Shown here: in pieces, positions 5,948 through 12,235 of the stretch
Numbering within the stretch: the stretch's first letter is position 1
Layout: each line of letters starts with the position of its first letter
Source of the DNA: an uncultured Eubacteriales bacterium
Lineage (GTDB): Bacteria > Bacillota > Clostridia > Oscillospirales > Oscillospiraceae
Length of the DNA: 12,235 nucleotides
Direction: 5' to 3'
Assembly (NCBI GenBank): GCA_900553545.1
Contig: USDP01000032.1
Span: 1-12,235, forward strand
Notes under the pieces: model-generated
What the model was told of the DNA's origin: nothing
The model's database searches: none
Seen by the model: the letters and a program-made list of their open reading frames with translations, nothing else
Made by a program: the position numbers and the translations under genes

Positions 5948-7291
5948 ATGGCGGCACAGAAGAAAACAATCAGCAAGCTGTTTTCCTACGGCTACGGTCT
6001 CGGTGAGTTCGGCTTCACCTTTTTCAACTTCCTTGTCGCGTATTACCTTATGTACTATCTGACGGACGTGCTGTGTCTGCCGATGCTGACTGCTGCGGCG
6101 ATCTATTCTGCCGTGCAGTGGGTCGAGGTCGCGACCATGCTTGCTTCCGGCATCGTGATCGATAAGGCGCAGCTCAAGGGCGGCAAATACCGTCCGTGGA
6201 TCATCATGGGCAGCGTTGTCTGCGCCGTAAGCACGGTCATTTTCTTTACGGATTTCCATCTGAGCAAGACGCTCTCCGCCATTATTTTTACCATTGCCTA
6301 TTTCTGCTGCTACTGTGGCTACAACACCATGTGGGTCGCCTACCGCGCCCTGCTCAATCCCCTTTGCAAGTCGGCAAAGGACAGCGTCGTGATCACGACC
6401 TCCGCGTCGCAGATGTCCTCCATCGCGGGGCTCATCTTCAGCGCCGTCGGGGCAAAGCTTCTCTACGGGTTTGCCAGCATCCATACCGGCTACACCGTCT
6501 CCGCCATTGCGTATGGCTGCCTGATGGTCGTCTGTATGCTGATCGTTGCGCACCTCGTCAAGCCCTATGACCGCGCCGCGCCGGACCAGAATGCGCACAA
6601 GGTCACCATGAAGGAGCTTTTTCGCGGCATCAACCGCAACACCATTGTATTTTTCCTCGCCGTGACCTTCCGTGAGGCGGTCCAGACCATTTTCCCGACG
6701 CTTCTTGTCTATTATTTCACCTATACGATGGGTCATCCGGAATGGATGTCCGTTTATATTACGACGATCACGATCACGACTCTGGTCGGCTACTCCTTTG
6801 CGGATAAGCTGGCGGTCCGCTTCGGCAAGCGCACCATGTTCCTCGTATCCTCCCTTGTCTCGTGCGCGGCGCTGGCTTTGATCAATCTCACCGGCAATCT
6901 GACGCAGTTCCTTGCGCTGATCGTTGTGTATATGTTCTGCTCCATCTTCTCCGGCGCAATGATCCCCGCCTTCATGAACGACATCGCCGTCTTCAACGAG
7001 GCGAATTACGGTCTGCGCGGGCACGCCTTCAGCGCTGCCATCGGAGGCGGCGCGATCCGCCTGTCGCAGGTCGTCGGCGGTGCGCTCGCAAGCTTTGGGC
7101 TTCTGAGCATCGGCTACTCCGGAAGCGGAGTCATGCCCGAAAGCATCGCGCCGAAGGTCACGGGTCTCATGACCTGGGGCAGCGTTGTTGTCATCCTGAT
7201 CAGCACCTGCATTTTCTATTTCTATCGACTGGATGACGCCACATTGGAGGACGCCTATCAAAAAACCGTACAGGATACAGCCAATACCTGA
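5948..7291 (+). CDS. GPH-family (MelB-like) cation symporter, second of two
   Basis: A 447-residue membrane protein of about twelve helices, a distant paralogue of the preceding symporter: both share the rare helix-4 sequence GYNT(L/M)WVA (here 124-131) and the second-half motif (here PAFMNDIAVFNEANYG). In the loop after helix 2 it keeps the usual family pattern IDKAQLKGGKYRPW (71-84), with D72 present, unlike its neighbour, which has glutamate. The N-terminus (KLFSYGYGLGEFGFTFFNF) resembles the MelB helix-1 start. GGGAGGA at 5933-5939 is 8 bases before the ATG. The two copies may carry different compounds, such as substrate in and product out, or related methylated compounds; the sequence does not tell which. 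The gene ends 25 bases before the molybdenum hydroxylase gene. Confidence 0.85.
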   Translation: MAAQKKTISKLFSYGYGLGEFGFTFFNFLVAYYLMYYLTDVLCLPMLTAAAIYSAVQWVEVATMLASGIVIDKAQLKGGKYRPWIIMGSVVCAVSTVIFFTDFHLSKTLSAIIFTIAYFCCYCGYNTMWVAYRALLNPLCKSAKDSVVITTSASQMSSIAGLIFSAVGAKLLYGFASIHTGYTVSAIAYGCLMVVCMLIVAHLVKPYDRAAPDQNAHKVTMKELFRGINRNTIVFFLAVTFREAVQTIFPTLLVYYFTYTMGHPEWMSVYITTITITTLVGYSFADKLAVRFGKRTMFLVSSLVSCAALALINLTGNLTQFLALIVVYMFCSIFSGAMIPAFMNDIAVFNEANYGLRGHAFSAAIGGGAIRLSQVVGGALASFGLLSIGYSGSGVMPESIAPKVTGLMTWGSVVVILISTCIFYFYRLDDATLEDAYQKTVQDTANT

Positions 7292-7316
7292 TTTCAATAC
7301 AATAGGAGGAACATCC

Positions 7317-10289
7317 ATGCAGCTTCGTAAACTCTGGCTCAACATCAACGGCGCAGACCGCATGGTCGTCTGCGACCCCGAAAAGGACACCCTTGCCGAT
7401 CTCCTGCGCCGCCTCGGTCTGACCGGCGTAAAGATGGGCTGCGGCATCGGCGTGTGCGGCGTCTGCTCCGTCCTTCTGGATGGCAAGGTCGTCAAGGCGT
7501 GTGTCAAAAAGATGAAGTCCATCCCCGAATTTTCCAAGATCGTGACCATTGAGGGCGTCGGTACGCCGATGCACCTGCATCCGCTTCAGCAGGCGTTCAT
7601 CACCTACGGCGGCGTCCAGTGCGGCTTCTGCATCCCAGGCTTTATCGTCTCCGCCTACGCCCTGCTCCAGCAGAATCTGAATCCGACGCGCGAGGACGTG
7701 CGTGCGTGGTTCAAAAAGAATCACAACTACTGCCGCTGCACCGGCTATAAGCAGATCGTCGACGCAGTCATGGCGGCAGCAAGGGTCATGCGCGGCGAGG
7801 CGACCATGGAGGATATCCAGTTCCATGGCGAGGGTAAGCGCTATTACAATTCCAAGCTCCCGCGCCCGAGCGCGCTGGCAAAGGTCTGCGGCACCGCGGA
7901 CTACGGCGAGGATGTCAGCATGAAGATGCCGGGCGGTACGCTCTATGTCGCGCCCGTCCAACCGCGCATCACGCACCACGCGAAAATTCTCAGCATCGAT
8001 ACCTCCGAGGCAGAAAAAATGCCCGGCGTCGTCCGCGTCATCACGGCGAAGGACGTCTACGCCATCGGCGGCAACAACATGATCAACCAGTATGTCGCGC
8101 AGCCGCGCTCCAAGGTCACGCATCCGACGCGCCCGCTGCTGTGCGAAAAGAAGATCGTCCGCTACGGCGACATCATCGCCCTCGTCGTCGCGGATACCAT
8201 TGAAAACGCCCGCGCGGCTGCGAAAAAGGTCCATATGGAATACGAGCAGCTGCCGGAATACATGAACGTCATGGACGCCTCCGCGCCGGACGCCATCCCC
8301 ATTCTCGATGATTTTCCGAACGTCTACATCACGCAGCCCGTCCAGAAGGGCGAATTTGCGGACGATGTGCTTCAGGGATCCGCCTACAGCGTCGGCGGCG
8401 GCTTCAAGACCCAGCGCCAGCCGCATCTGAGCATGGAGGGCGACATCGTCATCGCCTATTACGACGAGGATGGCAAGCTGACCCTTCAGTGCAAGTCTCA
8501 GGCGATCTATCCGAACCTGATGGTCATCGGCAAGGGCATCGGCGCGGAAATGAAGGATCTGCGCGTCGTGCAGCACGGCGCAGTCGGCGCGAGCTTCGGC
8601 TGGAGCATCGACCCTGCCTCGTTCTGCCTCGCCGGCATTGCCTGCCGCGTGACAAATCACCCGGTCTGCCTCATCATGACATGGGAAGAGCACAACCATT
8701 TCTGCGGCAAGCGCACCTCCTCGTACACCAACAGCCGCCTCGGCTGCGACGAGAACGGCAAGCTGACCGCGCTGGAATATGATCTCGCAGTCGACCACGG
8801 CGCATATGTCGAGGGCGCCGACTCGATCATTTCCAAGTATATGCACTACGGAAACCCCTACGTCATTCCCAACATCACGGGTCTTGTCCGTATGGTCACC
8901 ACCAACCACAACCACACCACCGCATGGCGCGGCTACGGCATCCCGCAGGTCAGCACCTCCATGGAGGCGCTGATGGATATGCTGGCGGAAAAGATCGGCA
9001 TGGATCCGTTCGAGTTCCGCTATCAGAACATCTACCGTGACGGCGACATCACGCCCAACGGCGACAAGTTTGAAAACATCATGTACACCCGGATGTTCGA
9101 TCTCGCGCGCCCGTACTACTATGAGTGCAAGGAGCGCGCAAAGGCAGAGTCCACGGACGCCGTCAAGCGCGGCGTCGGCGTTGCACCGATGTTCTTCATT
9201 CCGCTCGGAAGCCCGAAGGATAAGGCTGAGGCGCGCATCGAGCTGAAGGAGGACGGTCGGTTCTATGTCTACAACACCTACCACGAGATGGGTCAGGGCG
9301 GCGACATCGGCTCACTCGCGGCAGCGCTGGAGGTCCTTGCGCCGCTGAATCTGAAGCCGGAGGACATCCAGCTCGACATCAACGACTCGCAGGACTGCCC
9401 CGACAGCGGCATTTCCGCAGGCTCGCGCAGCCACTTCATGAACGCAAGCGCCATCCGCGAGGCGGGAAAGCTCCTGCTCGAGGGGCTCCGCAAGCCAGAC
9501 GGCACCTACCGCACCTACGCCGAGCTGAAGGCGGAGGGACTCACCACCTCCTATCTCGGACACTTTGACATCACCTCCGAGAACTACGGTCGTGTGAGCT
9601 ACAACACCGGCATGGTCACACGCCAGCCGCAGCCGATGACCGGGCTCTGCATCTCCGAGGTCGCGGTCGACATGAAGACCGGCAAGCCGAAGGTCCTGAC
9701 CGTGAAGATCTGGGCGGACTGCGGCGTCATCGCCAACTACCTCTCCGCAGAGGGTCAGGCTTACGGCGGCGTCGCGCAGAGTCTCGGCTATGCGTACACC
9801 GAGGACTATGAGGACGTGAAGCGCCACGGCAACATCATCGGCGCGGGTCTTCCCTCCATCGACGACGTTCCCGACAAGATCGACGTTACCTGGATCGAGG
9901 ACAATCCCTGCAAAGCCGGTCCCTTCGGCTCGAACGGACTGTCCGAATGCTTCTTCGGCGGCGAGCACAATGCCTTCCTCAGCGGCATTTATGACGCGAC
10001 CGGCGTGCGCATCTATGAGCTTCCCGCCTATGCGAAGAAGGTCAAGGAGGGGCTCGACAAGCTGGAGCATCATGAGCCGGTCGAATCGAAGCACTACTTC
10101 TTCGGCGAAGACTTCTATGACGCCTATGACGAAGCCATCGCAAATCCCGTTCCCGAGGATTGGCTTCAGCAGCTGATGGTACAGCTCATGCAGGACGCCA
10201 AGAAGGATGCCGCGAAAAAGCAGGCGGCAGCCGAAGCCGTGCACAACTCGGAACCCGACGCCGATCAGACTGGTATCGTAGAGCTGTAA
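7317..10289 (+). CDS. MOP-like single-chain molybdenum hydroxylase / aldehyde oxidoreductase (xanthine oxidase family)
   Basis: A 990-residue enzyme with the architecture of Desulfovibrio gigas aldehyde oxidoreductase (MOP): two [2Fe-2S] domains and the molybdopterin domains in one chain, no FAD domain. Cluster cysteines are C42, C47, C50, C62 and C102, C105, C139, C141. Cofactor motifs include GASFGWS (424-430), AWRGYG (536-541), GQGGDIG (659-665) and GPFGSNGLSE, whose E877 matches the catalytic glutamate of the family. It would hydroxylate an aldehyde or an aromatic heterocycle with water-derived oxygen and pass electrons out through the clusters. Differences are tryptophan W537 where AFRG is usual, and a charged C-terminal tail of about 75 residues past the usual end (near LPAY, 902-905). 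The frame extends 28 codons upstream, but AGGAGGA (7304-7310) fixes the ATG at 7317. The missing FAD domain implies a separate electron acceptor, perhaps the next gene product. Confidence 0.9.
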   Translation: MQLRKLWLNINGADRMVVCDPEKDTLADLLRRLGLTGVKMGCGIGVCGVCSVLLDGKVVKACVKKMKSIPEFSKIVTIEGVGTPMHLHPLQQAFITYGGVQCGFCIPGFIVSAYALLQQNLNPTREDVRAWFKKNHNYCRCTGYKQIVDAVMAAARVMRGEATMEDIQFHGEGKRYYNSKLPRPSALAKVCGTADYGEDVSMKMPGGTLYVAPVQPRITHHAKILSIDTSEAEKMPGVVRVITAKDVYAIGGNNMINQYVAQPRSKVTHPTRPLLCEKKIVRYGDIIALVVADTIENARAAAKKVHMEYEQLPEYMNVMDASAPDAIPILDDFPNVYITQPVQKGEFADDVLQGSAYSVGGGFKTQRQPHLSMEGDIVIAYYDEDGKLTLQCKSQAIYPNLMVIGKGIGAEMKDLRVVQHGAVGASFGWSIDPASFCLAGIACRVTNHPVCLIMTWEEHNHFCGKRTSSYTNSRLGCDENGKLTALEYDLAVDHGAYVEGADSIISKYMHYGNPYVIPNITGLVRMVTTNHNHTTAWRGYGIPQVSTSMEALMDMLAEKIGMDPFEFRYQNIYRDGDITPNGDKFENIMYTRMFDLARPYYYECKERAKAESTDAVKRGVGVAPMFFIPLGSPKDKAEARIELKEDGRFYVYNTYHEMGQGGDIGSLAAALEVLAPLNLKPEDIQLDINDSQDCPDSGISAGSRSHFMNASAIREAGKLLLEGLRKPDGTYRTYAELKAEGLTTSYLGHFDITSENYGRVSYNTGMVTRQPQPMTGLCISEVAVDMKTGKPKVLTVKIWADCGVIANYLSAEGQAYGGVAQSLGYAYTEDYEDVKRHGNIIGAGLPSIDDVPDKIDVTWIEDNPCKAGPFGSNGLSECFFGGEHNAFLSGIYDATGVRIYELPAYAKKVKEGLDKLEHHEPVESKHYFFGEDFYDAYDEAIANPVPEDWLQQLMVQLMQDAKKDAAKKQAAAEAVHNSEPDADQTGIVEL

Positions 10290-10295
10290 TTTCTA

Positions 10296-10326
10296 AAAGC
10301 GCCGGGCGGACACCGCCTGGCGCTTT
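10296..10326 (+). terminator. Strong hairpin between the molybdenum hydroxylase and the iron-sulfur protein genes
   Basis: AAAGCGCCGGGCGG (10296-10309) pairs with CCGCCTGGCGCTTT (10313-10326) around the loop ACA: 14 pairs, one of them G-U. It begins seven bases after the stop codon. The T run is only three long before GACA, so termination is probably partial; the ribosome site GGAGGAG of the next gene is 8 bases further on. It could lower expression of the last gene relative to the hydroxylase or protect the upstream mRNA 3' end. Confidence 0.5.
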
Positions 10327-10343
10327 GACACTTGGAGGAGCTT

Positions 10344-12235
10344 ATGATTGAAGCCTATGACAGCACGCTCTCTCGCTGTCTTCAGGGAAAGAGCACCCCA
10401 TGCGCGACTGCGTGCCCCTTCTCCCTCCCCATTCGCGAGTTTCTGGAAAAGCTTGCGCGCGGCAGCTTTGCCGCCGCGGCGCGGATGTACCGCAGCGCCG
10501 TGCTTTTTCCGGAGATCGCTTCGGCGCTCTGCCCGGCGCCGTGCCGCGGCGCGTGCCGCGAGCAGGGCATGGACACGCCGATCGATCTGCCCGCACTGGA
10601 GTGCGCCGCGCGCACGCTTGCGCCGCAGCGCAGTGAAAATTACTATCTGCCGCCGAAGGAGCAACGCATCTCCGTCCTCGGAGCCAGTCTCCCCGGCTGC
10701 GCATTTGCCGCGCGCATGGCGGAAAAGCAATATCTTGTCACCGTGTTCGAGTCATCCGACCGCATCTGTCCGGAGCTGGACACGCAGCTGAGCCGCAGCA
10801 TCATCGAAGCGGACATTCTGCCTGCGCTGCAAAAGGGTCCCTGTACGCTCGAGTTCGGCACGCCCATCGACCCGGACGGGGACTACGTCGGCGCATTCGA
10901 CCTGGTCTACGTCCCCTCCGGCACAACATATCGCCCGAAACCCAAAAATGTCCTTCGTGGGCGCTGCGGAGAGACCGTCTCCGCGTTCGCGGGCGCGCTC
11001 GCAGACGTTGCGGACGCGGAATGGTTCCTGCGAACCGGCGAGCAGAAAAAGGACGCGCCCGCTCCCCTACTCGTCCTCCCTCCCACAACGGAAGGCGCGC
11101 GGGAGATCGCGGCGCTCGACAAAGCCGCCGCGCGGCAGGAAGCTGTCCGCTGCAAAAAGTGCGACTGCTCCGCCTGTGTCGACCACTGCATCCTGCTTCA
11201 GCAGTATGGTGCCGGTCCCATCAGGCTCGCAAACGACGTCGGGCTCGCCCTGAATGTTTTCCCGGAGACGCAGGCGCGCGCCGGGATGCGGCAGATCGGC
11301 TCCTGCACCGACTGCGGGCTCTGCAGCGAGGTCTGCCCGCAGGGCATCGACATCGGAAAATTCCTGGTCGCGGCGAGGACGGAGCTTCAGTCAAAGCGTC
11401 TGCTCCCGCCCGCGCACCACGAATACTGGCTGCGGGATATGGCGTTTTCCAACGGTGAAGCCGCCTTCACCTGGACCCCGGAGCATTGCAGCCATCTCTT
11501 TTTTCCCGGCTGTCAGCTCGGCGGCTCAGACCCGCGCTATGTGAGTCTCGTCTTTGAGCAGCTGCGTGAAAAGCTCCCCGGCTGCGGCATCACCACCCGC
11601 TGCTGCGGCGCGCCCGCCCGCTGGGCTGGCGACGAGGTCCTGTATCAGGCGGAGCTGGACGCGATACGCACGCTCTGGGAGACGAGCGGCAAGCCGGTCG
11701 TTCTGGTCGCCTGTCCGTCGTGTCTGCGCTATCTGCGTGAGCAGCTTCCGCAGATCCAGGCAGGATCCGTCTACGCCTATCTCGACGCGCCCGCGCCCTC
11801 CGCGCCGCTTGAGGCGTGCGTCTTTGACCCGTGCGCCGCACGGACGGACGCGCCGCTCCGGCAGCTCGTGCGCGAAAAATGCGCCGCAGCGGGCGCGGTG
11901 CTCTCGGAGCTTCCGCAGCACGGCGACCGCGCGCAGTGCTGTAGCTGGGGCGGGCACGGCTACGCCGTAAACCCGCTCTTTACGAACGCGCAGGCAAAGC
12001 AGCAGGCGGCGCAGAGCACGCTTCCCTACATCGCCTACTGTGCAAACTGCCGCGATGTGCTGCGCCTGCACGGAAAGTCCTGCTACCACGTGCTCGATCT
12101 GCTGCTCGGCATCAACGACGCGGAGCGCCTCCCGCCGATGCTCTCGGAACGGCGCGAACACCGGCGCGAGCTGAAGCGGACGCTGTCGCATATCTGCGGA
12201 CTTCCGTATGATACCGAAAAGGAGCCATCCCGAAT
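10344..12235 (+). CDS. Multi-cluster iron-sulfur fusion protein: GltD-like N-terminus, dicluster ferredoxin, two CCG (HdrB/GlpC-like) domains; 3' end cut by window edge
   Basis: 630 codons are open to the right edge. Order of parts: a cysteine-rich N-terminus like that of GltD and dihydropyrimidine dehydrogenase (C12, C20, C24, then CPAPCRGAC with C63, C67, C71); a short Rossmann-like segment (109-195) with a degenerate loop GASLPG (113-118); ferredoxin-type cysteines C270, C273, C278, C282 and C321, C324, C327, C331 (CTDCGLCSEVCP); and two cysteine-rich CCG domains (FFPGC 386-390, RCCG 419-422, CPSC 457-460; FDPC 494-497, QCCSWGG 531-537, CANC 566-569), as in heterodisulfide reductase HdrB. 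I recall similar proteins named pyridine nucleotide-disulfide oxidoreductase/dicluster-binding protein near molybdenum hydroxylases. Role by context: electron transfer from the hydroxylase or towards corrinoid activation. GGAGGAG at 10334-10340 sets the ATG; no frameshift was found. Confidence 0.85.
   Translation, partial: MIEAYDSTLSRCLQGKSTPCATACPFSLPIREFLEKLARGSFAAAARMYRSAVLFPEIASALCPAPCRGACREQGMDTPIDLPALECAARTLAPQRSENYYLPPKEQRISVLGASLPGCAFAARMAEKQYLVTVFESSDRICPELDTQLSRSIIEADILPALQKGPCTLEFGTPIDPDGDYVGAFDLVYVPSGTTYRPKPKNVLRGRCGETVSAFAGALADVADAEWFLRTGEQKKDAPAPLLVLPPTTEGAREIAALDKAAARQEAVRCKKCDCSACVDHCILLQQYGAGPIRLANDVGLALNVFPETQARAGMRQIGSCTDCGLCSEVCPQGIDIGKFLVAARTELQSKRLLPPAHHEYWLRDMAFSNGEAAFTWTPEHCSHLFFPGCQLGGSDPRYVSLVFEQLREKLPGCGITTRCCGAPARWAGDEVLYQAELDAIRTLWETSGKPVVLVACPSCLRYLREQLPQIQAGSVYAYLDAPAPSAPLEACVFDPCAARTDAPLRQLVREKCAAAGAVLSELPQHGDRAQCCSWGGHGYAVNPLFTNAQAKQQAAQSTLPYIAYCANCRDVLRLHGKSCYHVLDLLLGINDAERLPPMLSERREHRRELKRTLSHICGLPYDTEKEPSR

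Noticed and set aside
7233..7316. Upstream start that would add 28 residues to the molybdenum hydroxylase
   Set aside because: It would overlap the end of the second symporter gene, has no ribosome site, and the added residues do not belong to the ferredoxin fold; AGGAGGA precedes the ATG at 7317.
4617..7549. Long minus-strand frames (450 and 575 codons) opposite the symporter genes
   Set aside because: They are Asp/Glu/Arg-rich mirror images of membrane-protein codons; the plus-strand proteins have clear GPH motifs.
7200..9284. 694-codon open frame on the minus strand
   Set aside because: It lies opposite the MOP-like gene, which has full family motifs and a good ribosome site. Its composition (Val/Asp/Ala/Arg/Leu-rich, no recognisable domain) is that of an antisense shadow caused by the G/C-biased third codon positions.

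Overview
The window comes from a high-GC anaerobic bacterium, most likely an acetogenic or methyl-metabolising member of the Clostridia (an Oscillospirales-type gut organism is a reasonable guess). This rests on strong G/C-biased third codon positions, AGGAGG-type ribosome sites, one TTG start, and gene content built around corrinoid methyl transfer to tetrahydrofolate, GPH-type symporters and a single-chain molybdenum hydroxylase. The taxonomic guess is inference.

Layout. Positions 1-1233 (minus strand, running off the left edge) encode a RACo-type reductive activator of corrinoid proteins. A divergent control region of about 230 bp (1234-1461) holds a good sigma-A-type promoter for each direction and an 18-bp inverted repeat overlapping the -10 box of the rightward promoter. 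Rightward, eight genes follow on the plus strand: a MeTr/MtgA-type methyltransferase (1462-2274), a cobalamin-binding corrinoid protein (2400-3041), a UroD-family methyltransferase (3084-4259), a previously easy-to-miss 48-codon ORF (4290-4436), two GPH-family symporters (4488-5846 and 5948-7291), a MOP-like [2Fe-2S]/molybdopterin oxidoreductase (7317-10289), and a large iron-sulfur fusion protein that runs off the right edge (10344-12235). The gaps at 2275-2399, 5847-5947 and 10290-10343 carry a C-rich/G-poor stretch, a pair of mutually exclusive hairpins, and a 14-bp hairpin respectively.

How the genes fit together. The first three plus-strand genes plus the divergent activator are a complete corrinoid methyl-transfer module. 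The UroD-family enzyme takes a methyl group from an unknown O-, N- or S-methylated substrate and puts it on Co(I) of the corrinoid protein. The MtgA-like enzyme moves it to tetrahydrofolate, and RACo rescues the oxidised Co(II) form. The two symporters are presumably for uptake of the methylated compound and/or export of the product. The unusual part is that the same gene string continues into a molybdenum hydroxylase of the aldehyde oxidoreductase (MOP) type and a multi-cluster iron-sulfur protein that could carry its electrons. This suggests a two-step pathway, demethylation coupled to oxidation or hydroxylation of the same molecule, whose substrate cannot be read from the sequence.

No tRNA, rRNA, CRISPR array, insertion sequence or cobalamin riboswitch was seen. 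The two terminal genes are incomplete because of the window edges, not because they look broken.
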